From UBA1447 sp964627535 (GTDB taxonomy: Bacteria; Bacillota; Clostridia; Oscillospirales; Acutalibacteraceae), in NCBI GenBank assembly GCA_964627535.1, contig CAZVJW010000010.1, positions 24,207-88,206 of the forward strand: a stretch of 64,000 nucleotides of DNA, read 5' to 3'. The translations under genes were made by a program, and so were the position numbers. The notes beneath the pieces were generated by a model. The model was not told the DNA's origin. It searched no databases and saw only the letters and a program-made list of their open reading frames with translations. Shown here in pieces: positions 47,926 to 56,920 of this stretch; position 1 is the stretch's first letter; each line of letters opens with the position of its first letter.

Positions 47926-50139
47926 TTAACGTCTTTGGGGCGGCCTGCCGCCAAAGTCTCTGCGGGGAGGGGCGGGACGGCGGGGTGCGTCGGAAACGGT
48001 GTTTTCCGGAACCAGACCTTCAACTTCGATCAGTGCGTCTCTGCGGGAGAGATTAAGCCGGCCCTGTTCGTCAATTTCGCGAACTTTAACGATGACTTCA
48101 TCACCGACATTCACAACATCCTCTACCTTTTCGGTGCGCTTAATGTCAAGATGGCTGATATGAACAAGGCCTTCTTTGCCGGGAGCTATTTCAACAAATG
48201 CGCCGAAGTCCATAACCCTTGTAACAATACCTTTGTATATTGAACCAACCTCGGGGTCCATCGCTATGGTGTTGATCATCAGCAGTGCGCGTTCGGCGTC
48301 TTCAATGTCAATAGAGGAAATAAAAATTGTACCGTCTTCTTCAACATCGATTTTACAGTTGCACTCGGCGCAAATCTTTTGAATAACCTTACCCTGCTTG
48401 CCGATAACCTCGCTGATCTTGTCAACCGGAATTTTGACGGTCAGCATTTTGGGTGCGTATTTAGAGAGCTCCTTGCGGGACTCGGGGATAGTTTTCAGCA
48501 TAACTTCGTCAAGAATATAGAGCCTTGCTTTAAGCGTTTTGTCAAGCGCTTCTTTAATGATTGCGGGAGTGAGACCGTCTATTTTGAGATCCATCTGAAT
48601 GGCTGTGATGCCTTCGTGCGTGCCGGCAACCTTGAAATCCATANNNNNNNNNNNNNNNNNNNNNNNNNNNTCGCCGAAGAAATCTTCAAGACCCTGGATA
48701 TCAACCATTGTCATAAAACGGTCGCCTTCTGTTACAAGACCGCAGGAAATACCTGCAACAGGCGCTTTAATCGGTACGCCCGCTGCCATAAGCGATAAGG
48801 TGGAACCGCAGATAGCGCCCTGCGAGGTTGAACCGTTTGAGGAAAGCACTTCGGAAACGAGACGCAGGCTGTACGGGAACTCTTCTATTGAGGGGATAAC
48901 AGGAAGCAGGGCTCTTTCAGCAAGCGCGCCATGGCCGATTTCGCGGCGGCCGGGGCCTCTGTTCGGCTTCGTTTCGCCCACGGAGTAGGAGGGGAAGTTA
49001 TAGTGGTGCATATAGCGCTTGCTGTCTTCCTCATCAATACCGTCAAGTTTCTGAGCACCGCTTACGGGGCCTAAGGTGGTAACGGTGAGTACCTGGGTTT
49101 GGCCTCTGGTGAACATGCCCGAACCGTGAACCCTTGCAAGCAGGTCGATTTCTGCGTTGAGCGGCCTCAGTTCGTCGATACCGCGCCCGTCAACACGCTT
49201 GCCGTCATCGAGCAGCCAGCGACGGACAACATATTTTTGGATTTTGTAAAGGCATTCGTCCATTTTAAACGCCTGCCCCGGATATTTCTCATCAAATTCC
49301 GTGTGAACCGCTTCGTATATCGGCTTAAGGCGTTCGTCGCGAATACGCTTGTCGTCGGTGTCAAGCGCGAGGCGGACATCCGCAATGCAGAAAGCCTTGA
49401 TGGCTTCGTACATTTCCGGGTCCGGGTCGTTTGACGGGAAGTCGATTTTATCTTTGCCGACAGCAGCCTTGACGCTGTTAATGAAATCAACAAGTTTTTT
49501 GTTCTCTTCGTGGCCGAACATAATTCCGTTGAACATCACATCGTTGCTGACTTCATTGGCGCCGGCTTCAATCATCGCCACAAGGTCGGATGTTGAAGCG
49601 ACCGTAACGGCCATCTCGGAAAGTTCACGCTGCTCGGCATTGGGGTTGATGATGTATTCGCCGTCGATAAGTCCGATGGAAACACCCGCAACAGGACCCT
49701 TCCAGGGAATATCCGAAATGGAAATGGCGATGGAAACACCGAGCATTGCTGTAATTTCAGGTGAACAGTCCGGATCAACCGACATAACCGTAGCGACAAC
49801 ACTTACATCGTTGCGCATATCCTTCGGAAAAAGCGGACGGATAGGGCGGTCAATAACACGTGAGGCAAGGGTTGCCTTCTCGCTTGCTTTGCCCTCTCTG
49901 CGCTGAAAAGAACCGGGTATTTTTCCGACAGCGTACAATTTTTCTTCAAAGTCGACTGAAAGCGGGAAAAAATCAACGCCTTCGCGCGGCTTCGGGGACA
50001 TTGTAGCGGTACACAGCACTTCTGTTTCACCGTAACGGACCAGGCAGGCACCTCCTGCAAGCTGTGCCATTTTGCCCACTTCCGCCACAAACGGCCGACC
50101 GCCGATTGTGGTTTTAAAAGTTTTGAATTCTTCGAACAT
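47926..50139 (-). CDS. pnp: Polyribonucleotide nucleotidyltransferase (contains a run of 27 Ns)
   Basis: From ATG at 50139, preceded by AGAGGTAAAA. Two RNase PH domains (start about 1-210 and 310-540), a KH domain (VDKISEVIGKQGKVIQ) and an S1 domain (GIVTRVMDFGAFVEIAPGKE) are all present; the C-terminal tail is Arg/Pro-rich. It degrades RNA phosphorolytically. The Ns at 48644-48670 interrupt codons at a point where the family reads GDMDFK. Joining the flanking bases directly gives exactly GGC GAT ATG GAT TTC, so no sequence seems to be missing and the real protein is about 728 residues. Follows rpsO as in most bacteria. Confidence 0.96.
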   Translation of the reverse strand: MFEEFKTFKTTIGGRPFVAEVGKMAQLAGGACLVRYGETEVLCTATMSPKPREGVDFFPLSVDFEEKLYAVGKIPGSFQRREGKASEKATLASRVIDRPIRPLFPKDMRNDVSVVATVMSVDPDCSPEITAMLGVSIAISISDIPWKGPVAGVSIGLIDGEYIINPNAEQRELSEMAVTVASTSDLVAMIEAGANEVSNDVMFNGIMFGHEENKKLVDFINSVKAAVGKDKIDFPSNDPDPEMYEAIKAFCIADVRLALDTDDKRIRDERLKPIYEAVHTEFDEKYPGQAFKMDECLYKIQKYVVRRWLLDDGKRVDGRGIDELRPLNAEIDLLARVHGSGMFTRGQTQVLTVTTLGPVSGAQKLDGIDEEDSKRYMHHYNFPSYSVGETKPNRGPGRREIGHGALAERALLPVIPSIEEFPYSLRLVSEVLSSNGSTSQGAICGSTLSLMAAGVPIKAPVAGISCGLVTEGDRFMTMVDIQGLEDFFGXXXXXXXXXXMDFKVAGTHEGITAIQMDLKIDGLTPAIIKEALDKTLKARLYILDEVMLKTIPESRKELSKYAPKMLTVKIPVDKISEVIGKQGKVIQKICAECNCKIDVEEDGTIFISSIDIEDAERALLMINTIAMDPEVGSIYKGIVTRVMDFGAFVEIAPGKEGLVHISHLDIKRTEKVEDVVNVGDEVIVKVREIDEQGRLNLSRRDALIEVEGLVPENTVSDAPRRPAPPRRDFGGRPPQRR

Positions 50140-50322
50140 TTTTACCTCTTCTTCTACCAAATTATATTGGTAATATTATATTTCCACAGGCTGTTCGGAC
50201 TTAGCAATAAATCCGCAACTTGTATAAAATCAAGCTGTCGATTCACTGCTAAAACCGGTTATGTGCCTGTTGGATTAAATCTGCTCCGGTCAAGCCGGAG
50301 TTATGGGCTCATAGTTTGCAAT

Positions 50323-50353
50323 AGAGCAGGCAGGGTAATCCTGCCTGCTCTAT
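50323..50353. terminator. Terminator/attenuator hairpin between rpsO and pnp
   Basis: AGAGCAGGCAGG pairs with CCTGCCTGCTCT around TAAT, nine bases after the rpsO stop. It may partly separate rpsO from pnp expression or be an RNase III-type processing site. Confidence 0.75.
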
Positions 50354-50361
50354 AAAGCAAA

Positions 50362-50625
50362 TTACTTACGGATACCAAGTCTTGCAATAACGGAGCGGTA
50401 ACGCGCAACATCGCTGTTTTGCAAGTAAGCAAGAAGATTTCTTCTGTGACCGACCATCTTCAAAAGTCCGCGGCGGGAATGATGATCTTTTGAATGGACT
50501 TTAAGATGTTCTGTGAGGTCATTTATGCGCTTCGTCAGCACAGCTATTTGAACCTCCGGGGAGCCTGTGTCGCCTTCATGCAGGGCATACTCCTGCATGA
50601 CAGCGGTTTTTTCTTCGTTTGTCAT
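50362..50625 (-). CDS. rpsO: Ribosomal protein S15
   Basis: 87 residues from ATG at 50625, preceded by GAGGTGA. The sequence TNEEKTAVMQEYALHEGDTG starts it and HSKDHHSRRGLLKMVGHRR is the rRNA-binding region of S15. It binds 16S rRNA early in 30S assembly. S15 commonly represses its own translation through its leader; a 104-base leader is present here. Confidence 0.97.
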   Translation of the reverse strand: MTNEEKTAVMQEYALHEGDTGSPEVQIAVLTKRINDLTEHLKVHSKDHHSRRGLLKMVGHRRNLLAYLQNSDVARYRSVIARLGIRK

Positions 50626-50729
50626 TATTTTCACCTCAATTAAAAATTATCTTATAACCCAGAAAAAGGCAGGTGAATACCGATAGACGGTTTACTCCAA
50701 TTTCCGAGAAACAGATATGAGCAAGGGAA

Positions 50730-50758
50730 AGTATAGCACAGGATTTCAAATTTGTAAA
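50730..50758 (-). promoter_or_regulatory. rpsO promoter
   Basis: TTTACA, 17 bases, TATACT with TG one base before the -10 (TGCTATACT). It starts a roughly 100-base leader (50626-50728) that may fold as an S15 autoregulatory element. Confidence 0.7.
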
Positions 50759-50882
50759 GAAATATTTATATGGTTCACATTATCCGTATTATGGCGTATT
50801 ATAGATTATATTAATGTTACAGAAAATTTAAATATTACTGAGCTGATTATAATAAGAGGAGGAGCCAAATGAATACAAGTTA

Positions 50883-50983
50883 TACTAATTACTCATGAAA
50901 ACCTAACTAAAAAATCCGCACAAAACCTCATAAATCAAAACTTTTGCTTAATTTTTCAGAGGTATTTTAATCGTGAATTAGTA
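50883..50983 (-). repeat. Miniature inverted-repeat element, subfamily A, copy 6 (inverted)
   Basis: 101 bp with TTA on both sides in the 50626-51099 gap. It follows AGAGGAGGAGCCAAATG, a good ribosome site and start, but the pre-insertion sequence would read only four codons before a stop. Confidence 0.9.
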
Positions 50984-51099
50984 TTAACCGGCGGTTTTCA
51001 GAGAAAGAGTTTTACTTTTCGGCTGTGATAATTTATAATATTTAAGAACATACTTAACGATGCGTTTTAAGAGTTATATATCCCTAAAGAGGAACGGAG

Positions 51100-51369
51100 G
51101 TGTCTGAGAAATTGAAGACTGTAAGGAAGGGAAATACTCTTATTTTGGATATTCACGGCATGAGAGTGGAACCCGCCAAATTTCAGCTTGAAACGGTCAT
51201 TCAAAATTGCAATGCCGATATAAACGAAATTGTTATTGTTCACGGTTACAATAATGGTCAAGCTTTAAAAAATATGATCAGGTTCGATTTAGCGTTGCCG
51301 AGAATCAAGGCTATAAAGGAATCCTTAAATGCGGGGCAAACAGTTATTGCATTGTGTCAGAAAAAATAA
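51100..51369 (+). CDS. Small Smr-domain protein
   Basis: 89 residues from a GTG at 51100, or 85 from TTG at 51112; the GTG overlaps the GGAGG site, so the TTG is the better start. The core LILDIHGM and IVIVHGYNNGQALKNMI are the Smr (small MutS-related) motifs, LDxHG and HGxGxG-like. Smr domains can nick DNA or cleave RNA in collided-ribosome rescue. Stand-alone copies this short are usually uncharacterised. Confidence 0.8.
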   Translation: MSEKLKTVRKGNTLILDIHGMRVEPAKFQLETVIQNCNADINEIVIVHGYNNGQALKNMIRFDLALPRIKAIKESLNAGQTVIALCQKK

Positions 51370-51388
51370 CATATTTCGGAGGAAAAAA

Positions 51389-52252
51389 TTGAAAACGAAA
51401 ACAATCAAGCTTATATCCTTTGGAGCAGTTGCTTTAACTGTATTTTTACTGCTCTCTTGTATATTTTACCAGCAAAGTAAAAAAATTCAGCCGATACAAA
51501 CGATAACCGCTTCCGAATTAGGTTTTGATATTTCAAACGGATCTTGTTTACTAATCGCTCACAGGGGTCTTTCCTCGCTGAAACCGGAAAACACGTTGGA
51601 AGCCATTAAAGAAGCAGGAAAAGAGGGCTTTAAAGCCGTTGAAATTGATGTACATGAAACACTTGACGGAGTTTGGGTGCTTATGCATGATGACAATATT
51701 GATAAAATGACCAATGGCAGAGGGAAAATAAAAAAATATACATATTATGAATTATTAAATTATAAATTGGATAACGGAGCCAATATCGATGAATATTCAG
51801 ATTTACAGATACCGACATTGGAACAGGCGCTTGATCTTTGTGTACAATACGGCCTTAAGACTTATATCGATGTTAAGCAAGGCAGCTTCGACGGATTAGA
51901 AAGGCTTGCAAAAATAATTGAAGAAAAGGAAACCGAGACCGGGCAGTACTGCGCTTTTTTATCCTGTAACACCGAGTATCTTCAGAAAATGAAAAGTTCA
52001 TCGCAAAAGGCTGAGCTTTGGTATGTTGTTGATAAGCTTACTAAAAGTAATATCGAATGGTGCAAAGAAAACATCGGGTACAATGTAATTTTCAATGCAA
52101 ATCATAGAACGAATACCGATAAGAAAATTATAGAGTTGAAGGAGGCCGGGATTGAACTTGGGTGTTGGACAGTAAATAAAAACGATGTATTGAAAAGAAT
52201 GAAATCTGTTGGTGTAAAAGAAATCACAACAGATTGTATTATACCAAAATGA
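51389..52252 (+). CDS. Membrane-anchored glycerophosphodiester phosphodiesterase
   Basis: 287 residues from a TTG at 51389 with GGAGG six bases upstream; the longer frame overlaps the Smr gene. An N-terminal membrane segment (about 5-27) is followed by the GDPD barrel: LIAHRGLSSLKPENT, VEIDVHETLDG and VLMHDDNID, supplying catalytic His, Glu and metal ligands. It hydrolyses glycerophosphodiesters, for example from membrane lipids or teichoic acids. Convergent with the LCP gene, separated by a perfect terminator. Confidence 0.9.
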   Translation: MKTKTIKLISFGAVALTVFLLLSCIFYQQSKKIQPIQTITASELGFDISNGSCLLIAHRGLSSLKPENTLEAIKEAGKEGFKAVEIDVHETLDGVWVLMHDDNIDKMTNGRGKIKKYTYYELLNYKLDNGANIDEYSDLQIPTLEQALDLCVQYGLKTYIDVKQGSFDGLERLAKIIEEKETETGQYCAFLSCNTEYLQKMKSSSQKAELWYVVDKLTKSNIEWCKENIGYNVIFNANHRTNTDKKIIELKEAGIELGCWTVNKNDVLKRMKSVGVKEITTDCIIPK

Positions 52253-52257
52253 ACCAA

Positions 52258-52292
52258 AACTTCAGCCGGCACAGATGTGCCGGCTGAAGTTT
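52258..52292. terminator. Bidirectional terminator
   Basis: AACTTCAGCCGGCAC pairs perfectly with GTGCCGGCTGAAGTT, loop AGAT, between convergent genes. Confidence 0.85.
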
Positions 52293-52302
52293 GATTGCTA
52301 TT

Positions 52303-53877
52303 TTAATCGTTTGAAGTTTCTGCAGTTTTTGACAAGTCGTTTGTTGTTGAATAATCAGAAGTTGTTGTCATGTTATTGTCTGTGGTTTCAACAGTTGTAC
52401 TCGATATATTACCGGTTGTTTTTTCATAGGTTGGCTCGAGCTGTATTGTTGTTGAGGCGGATTTAGTTGTGGAGGAAGAACTTGAGTTCGATTTTGTTGT
52501 CAGCAAATCAAGGGCAGTCTTCCTGTCGGTGTCAAGAATAATATTTGAGTTGCCGTAAAGTGCCGTTTGAACAGCCTGAGCTTCAAGCGGGTAATCAATA
52601 ACCCATACAAAATTTGTCTTTATGGTTGCGCTTGTTCTGTTTGTTTCGTTCGGGGTAGTCATTTGCACAATTCCATAGTTAGCCCATCCCTGAATAATCG
52701 CCTGCGTTCCGAGTGCAAGTATTTCTGATCTTGTGAAATTCGTTCTTATATTCGGGAATATGTAATCCAATGCCGTATTGACCTGACCTGTTGTGGCGTT
52801 TTTTGCGCTTTTAATCATAGCCATTATAACCGCTCGTTGCCTTCGGGTGCGGCTGATATCGCCATCGCTGTCACATTTGCGTATGCGGCTGAAATAAAGA
52901 GCTGCTTGGCCGTTTAGCGTTACCGGATTACCATATTTTATCGTTAACCCAAAAAAACTTTCTATCTCTTTAGCTTCATATTGCTTTACCTCAACCGTGA
53001 CCCCGCCGAGAGAATCAATTATTTTGGGGAAGGATGCAAAGTCAACACAAACATATTTGTCAATTGCTATTTTGTAGTTATCCTCTATTGTTTTTACAAC
53101 GGTTGCCGGACCGCCCCAGTTATAAGCAGCGTTAATCTTAAAAAATCTATTTTTGCCGTCAATGTTCATATAAGTGTAACTGTCACGCATAAAAGAGATG
53201 AGAGAGATTTGTTTGGTATTTTTATTCAAAGAAACGAGAACAATTGAATCCGAAAGTGATCCCGTTCTGACGTCATCCTTATTAATCTCGTTACCATAAT
53301 TGTCAACGCCGAAAAGCATGATATTTACAACATTTTTACTTGACATCTTTTCTCCGCCGTTGACCGCCCATTGATAAAGCAAATCGTCAATTGATGATGC
53401 ATCACTTACATCATGCATAGCTTGAAAATCAGTTTCTTCTTCCACATATGATTCGTCGGCATTATTAAAATCGATTCCGTTATCCGGGTTTATGTTTTTA
53501 AGCAGACTTGAAATGCGGGCTCCGGCCAATGAAAAAAATATAAATATCAGTATAAAAAAAGCTGCTATGAATATTTTAAGGTTGCGCTTTTTATGATTTA
53601 ACCAAAACTGCTTAAATTCTTCAGTAAAAAAACGACTGTGGATTCCTTTTTGTGCGGTTGCATTGTTGCAGTTTAGATCCTTGTCAGATGTTCTTGGAGA
53701 AGCCTTGATTTTATTGCCTTCATGTAAGGTGTTGTCAATATCAATTTGTTCCAAATCCTCATCAAACGGAACAATGACAATCTCATCAACCCGATTTAAT
53801 TCTTCAAAATAATTCTCGTCCTGTGAATCATTTTCGTTTTCCTTATCCCAATCTTTGCTCAATTTCCTATCACCCAT
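52303..53877 (-). CDS. LytR-CpsA-Psr (LCP) family protein, second copy
   Basis: 524 residues: an acidic cytoplasmic region (about 1-90), one membrane segment (about 97-118), a linker, the LCP domain (about 180-420) with VSLISFMRDSYTYMNIDG and GGVTVEVKQYEAKEIE, and a long Ser/Thr-rich tail (about 450-524). The tail is longer than usual and may lie within the wall. Function as for the first LCP gene; two paralogues in a window are normal for Firmicutes. No clear ribosome site was seen before the ATG. Confidence 0.87.
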   Translation of the reverse strand: MGDRKLSKDWDKENENDSQDENYFEELNRVDEIVIVPFDEDLEQIDIDNTLHEGNKIKASPRTSDKDLNCNNATAQKGIHSRFFTEEFKQFWLNHKKRNLKIFIAAFFILIFIFFSLAGARISSLLKNINPDNGIDFNNADESYVEEETDFQAMHDVSDASSIDDLLYQWAVNGGEKMSSKNVVNIMLFGVDNYGNEINKDDVRTGSLSDSIVLVSLNKNTKQISLISFMRDSYTYMNIDGKNRFFKINAAYNWGGPATVVKTIEDNYKIAIDKYVCVDFASFPKIIDSLGGVTVEVKQYEAKEIESFFGLTIKYGNPVTLNGQAALYFSRIRKCDSDGDISRTRRQRAVIMAMIKSAKNATTGQVNTALDYIFPNIRTNFTRSEILALGTQAIIQGWANYGIVQMTTPNETNRTSATIKTNFVWVIDYPLEAQAVQTALYGNSNIILDTDRKTALDLLTTKSNSSSSSTTKSASTTIQLEPTYEKTTGNISSTTVETTDNNMTTTSDYSTTNDLSKTAETSND

Positions 53878-53964
53878 TCTGAAAACTTGTTATATCTGTT
53901 AAATTTGATTTTATCATATGTAATAAATAAAATAATAATAATTTGTAAACTTATTTAAAATTAA

Positions 53965-53991
53965 AACTGGGCAGCCATAGACTACCCAGTT
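53965..53991 (-). terminator. Terminator of the rpmH-jag operon
   Basis: On the minus strand AACTGGGTAG pairs with CTGCCCAGTT, followed by TTAATTTT, about 120 bases after the jag stop. Confidence 0.75.
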
Positions 53992-54107
53992 TCGGCTTAA
54001 ATTCTATACAAAAAGACTTATACAAATTAATTAATTATGGGGGCAAGCCGTAAGACAACCCCTGTAATTTTACCACTGAAAACTCAGGCAGTAATGCGAA
54101 AAGACTC

Positions 54108-54953
54108 CTATTTTTTATTTGGTTCGATTTTGCCGTAAAGAGTTGCAGAGGTGACATCAGAGCGAGGGGCGCGAGGCTGGTTGCCGCTGCCAGATGGTTT
54201 GGATTCCTTGCGGCGGAAATCTTGAGTCTTTGCGCCGGCAGGCCGAGATTCTCTTTTAACATCCTGAAAGCCTTCTCTTGGCGGAAGGTTGCCGTGATAG
54301 TTCCCACCGGTTGCCTTAACGCCGTCGGCAAGCGAAATAACTACTCGACGGTCATTTTCTGTTCCGACAGAATGGGAATTAACGCCTTCAATTTCCTGAA
54401 TGGTTGTATGGATTATTCTTCTTTCATATGGATTCATGGGGTCCAGGCACATATTACTTCCGTATTTTTTAACCTTCTCGGCATTCTTTCGAGCCATATC
54501 GCGAAGGACGCCTTCTCTTTTTTCGCGGTAATTGCCAACATTTACCAGAACCCTTTTGTAAGCGTCTGTTTTTTTACTGATGATAAGTCGGGTAAGGTAT
54601 TGTATAGCGTCAAGAGTTTCGCCTCTGTGACCGATAACAATGCTGTAGTCATCATGGCAGTCAAGCTGAATGTAAATATCATCTTCAACTTCTTCCACAG
54701 TAATATTTACCTCATTTACACCCAACCCTTTCAGAATGGATCTTATATATGTTTCGGCCTGCAAATAATCGGCCTCCTCATAATAAGCCCTTACCTTTGC
54801 AAGTGTACCTCCGAAAATACCAAGTGTTTTTTTGACAGGTATTTCAATCACTTCTATAGTAATATTTGCGTTTTCCGGAGCGTTAAGCTGTGTAATAGCT
54901 GCAACCTGAGCTTCCTCAATGGAGGATCCTGTGCATATTGCTTCTTTTAACAA
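54108..54953 (-). CDS. jag: RNA-binding protein Jag (KhpB)
   Basis: 281 residues from TTG at 54953 (GGTGGTGATACT just upstream). The Jag_N domain is at about 1-50, the KH domain near 75-155 (IGHRGETLDAIQYL), and the R3H domain near 160-220 (NPYERRIIHTTIQ). A basic tail of about 60 residues, rich in Pro, Arg and Ser, follows and is not part of the standard protein. Jag acts with KhpA in RNA binding and cell-wall control and is usually co-transcribed with yidC, as here. Confidence 0.93.
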   Translation of the reverse strand: MLKEAICTGSSIEEAQVAAITQLNAPENANITIEVIEIPVKKTLGIFGGTLAKVRAYYEEADYLQAETYIRSILKGLGVNEVNITVEEVEDDIYIQLDCHDDYSIVIGHRGETLDAIQYLTRLIISKKTDAYKRVLVNVGNYREKREGVLRDMARKNAEKVKKYGSNMCLDPMNPYERRIIHTTIQEIEGVNSHSVGTENDRRVVISLADGVKATGGNYHGNLPPREGFQDVKRESRPAGAKTQDFRRKESKPSGSGNQPRAPRSDVTSATLYGKIEPNKK

Positions 54954-54978
54954 AGTATCACCACCAATATAATTTTGC

Positions 54979-55905
54979 TTATTTCTCTTTTCTTAAAGCA
55001 ACCAACTTTAAGTTTTCTTCTTTGGACCGCCGCTGTATGGTTTCCTCAATCATGAGTTTCGCAATCATTTTTTTCGGGTTATGCGTAAAGCTTAAAATAA
55101 CTGTCTGCATGAACGCAAATACATTCGAAGCTATCCAGTAAATCCCAATGCCAACCGGGAACAAGAATGTGAAATATGTTGAAAATAAAGGCATGCCGAA
55201 AGTCATACAGCCCATTGCAGGGTTTTTTGCCATTTCGGGGTTTGTTTGTTTTTGTTTAAACCACGTAAAAACACCTGTGGCAAGAGAGGAAATGCCGGAT
55301 AAAATCGGTACAACCCATAATTTGTCAAAATGGGTTTTGTCAGGTGTCTTGCCCAAATCAAGACCAAAAAAAGTGAAGTTGAATTCATGAATAGTAGTAT
55401 AAATATCAGCCGGAATTTTATCCTTCAACTCACCGATGAGTTCAATAATGGTAAGCTGAATTGTCCGTGTGTTTTTTACAAGGTCAGGTACAAGTATTTT
55501 AACCGCATCGGAAAGAGTGGTTATATATTCATTTGGTATTTCTAAAGCATAAGTAAGAGGTTTGTAAATAACCGCTATCAATCCGAATATAATCGGCATT
55601 TGAATGAGAAGCGGCAGACAGCCGGCGTTCATGGGGTTGTGCCCTTCCCTTTGGTAGAGAGCTTGTGTTTCCTCTTGGATTTTTTTATTGTCACCCTTGT
55701 ACTTTTCCTGAATCTTGCGAAGCTTTGGTTGGAGCCGCTGAGTTTTTGCTGTACCCTTCTGCTGTGTTATTGAGGTTGGCAGCATAAGCAAACGCGCGAA
55801 AAGGGTAAATAAAATAAGCGCGATACCATAATTTCCTACTGTGTCAAAAATAAGTTTTAGTATAAAGCCGAATGGTACTCCTAAAATATCATAAATGGCG
55901 TTCAT
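54979..55905 (-). CDS. yidC: Membrane protein insertase YidC
   Basis: 308 residues with about five membrane segments. The core RLLMLPTSITQQKGTAKTQRLQP carries the hydrophilic groove Arg region and CLPLLIQMPIIFGLIAVIY the following helix; there is no lipobox. It inserts and folds membrane proteins with or without SecYEG. GGAGG precedes the ATG. Part of the rpmH-rnpA-yidD-yidC-jag transcript. Confidence 0.95.
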   Translation of the reverse strand: MNAIYDILGVPFGFILKLIFDTVGNYGIALILFTLFARLLMLPTSITQQKGTAKTQRLQPKLRKIQEKYKGDNKKIQEETQALYQREGHNPMNAGCLPLLIQMPIIFGLIAVIYKPLTYALEIPNEYITTLSDAVKILVPDLVKNTRTIQLTIIELIGELKDKIPADIYTTIHEFNFTFFGLDLGKTPDKTHFDKLWVVPILSGISSLATGVFTWFKQKQTNPEMAKNPAMGCMTFGMPLFSTYFTFLFPVGIGIYWIASNVFAFMQTVILSFTHNPKKMIAKLMIEETIQRRSKEENLKLVALRKEK

Positions 55906-55927
55906 TATGCGTCCTCCATGTCAAGAA

Positions 55928-56149
55928 TCATCTTTTTTTTGGCGGTACGGGATCATAGCCGCCGGGAAAAAGAATGTTGCAGCGCAAAAGGCGCAACAGG
56001 GATAATACACTACCCTTAAACGCACCATGAATTTCAATTGCCTCACAAGCATATTGAGAGCAGGTGGGATAATACCTGCACATATCCGGCAGGCGGGGAG
56101 AAATATGTTTTCTGTAAAACCCAATGCAATAAATAAGAGCTTTTTTCAT
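55928..56149 (-). CDS. yidD: Membrane protein insertion efficiency factor YidD
   Basis: 73 residues from ATG at 56149 (a TTG two codons upstream is possible). The short hydrophobic start is followed by the family signature CRYYPTCSQYACEAIE and FPGGYDPVP. YidD assists YidC-dependent insertion. Its start lies next to the rnpA stop at 56152, so it depends on coupling; no separate ribosome site was seen. Confidence 0.93.
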   Translation of the reverse strand: MKKALIYCIGFYRKHISPRLPDMCRYYPTCSQYACEAIEIHGAFKGSVLSLLRLLRCNILFPGGYDPVPPKKR

Positions 56150-56151
56150 AA

Positions 56152-56508
56152 TCAAACCGCATTACTACTCAATATTCCCAAAGCTATGAACTGCTCGCGC
56201 ATAATATGCTCGATTTGTGTGCTTTTAAGATGCTTTGCTTTGTGTCTTGCAACGAAAACGATGTCCCATCCGTTGTTGCATAGGGGGGCAATCTCACGAT
56301 ATGCTGCCATAATAATTCTGCGGCAACGGTTGCGCTCAACGGCACAGCCAAGTTTTTTTCCGGTTGTTATACCAATACGGCATATACCGGAGCGGTTTTT
56401 TAATACATAGGTAACCAACGCAGGATCTGTTTTTACTCTGCCTCGTCCGTAGGCGCGGCGAAAGTCGTTGTTTTGCTTAAGAGTCGTGAATGCGGGCAAT
56501 TCAATCAA
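56152..56508 (-). CDS. rnpA: Ribonuclease P protein component
   Basis: 118 residues at most. NDFRRAYGRGR is the N-terminal motif and GKKLGCAVERNRCRR the conserved RNR pre-tRNA/P-RNA-binding motif. The start is a TTG: either 56508 or, with better spacing from GGATGGA, 56499. RnpA assists the catalytic RNA in tRNA 5' processing. Between rpmH and yidD as in most bacteria. Confidence 0.93.
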   Translation of the reverse strand: MIELPAFTTLKQNNDFRRAYGRGRVKTDPALVTYVLKNRSGICRIGITTGKKLGCAVERNRCRRIIMAAYREIAPLCNNGWDIVFVARHKAKHLKSTQIEHIMREQFIALGILSSNAV

Positions 56509-56551
56509 TCCATCCGTTTATGGTGTTGAAACTCCGATAATCAGCGCAATC

Positions 56552-56686
56552 TCAGTATGAAAGCATTTTTCTGCCCTTAGCCCTGCGGCGGGCAAGGACT
56601 TTACGGCCGTTCCTGTCTGCCATCCTTTTGCGAAAGCCGTGCTCCATGCTTCTATGACGCTTTTTTGGTTGATATGTTCTTATCAT
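56552..56686 (-). CDS. rpmH: Ribosomal protein L34
   Basis: 44 residues, starting MIRTYQPKKRHRSMEHGFRK and ending RAKGRKMLSY, very basic, the exact usual length. GGGAGG is nine bases before the ATG. First gene of the operon running away from dnaA. Confidence 0.97.
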   Translation of the reverse strand: MIRTYQPKKRHRSMEHGFRKRMADRNGRKVLARRRAKGRKMLSY

Positions 56687-56788
56687 CTTGTCTAACCTCC
56701 CGTTTTCATCATTTATCAAACAACAATCACTTAAGCAATTGTTAAAAGATTGCCGTTTTTTGCTATATTATGTGCCTTGCAAAGCAGT

Positions 56789-56818
56789 ATTATATAACAG
56801 GACTAAGTGTAATGTCAA
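56789..56818 (-). promoter_or_regulatory. rpmH operon promoter
   Basis: TTGACA (56818-56813), 18 bases, TATAAT (56794-56789); both hexamers perfect. Divergent from the dnaA promoter. Confidence 0.85.
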
Positions 56819-56840
56819 ACATTTTTTTAAGCCGTGCTTG

Positions 56841-56869
56841 TTGAAATGAAAGAAAAGATATGCTATACT
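56841..56869 (+). promoter_or_regulatory. dnaA promoter
   Basis: TTGAAA, 17 bases, TATACT with TG one base before (TGCTATACT), 51 bases before the dnaA ATG. No good DnaA box was found in the 56687-56920 gap; the best is TTATCAAAC at 56716. Confidence 0.8.
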
Positions 56870-56920
56870 TCACTAACAATCGTTTAATCGGTATTTTTAG
56901 TTGCAGAAGGAGCATTTGGT

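Noticed and set aside
50869..50898. Strong ribosome site and ATG just before the element at 50883, looking like a gene disrupted by insertion.
   Set aside because: With the element and one TTA removed the frame reads ATG AAT ACA AGT TAA, only four codons, so the insertion did not break a gene. It may be an older remnant.
54222..54950. Plus-strand open frame of 242 codons over jag.
   Set aside because: Antisense to a well-supported gene; Cys/Phe/Ser-rich composition typical of a shadow frame.
56687..56920. Replication origin in the dnaA-rpmH gap.
   Set aside because: No cluster of DnaA boxes or AT-rich unwinding repeat with neighbouring boxes; only promoters can be supported.
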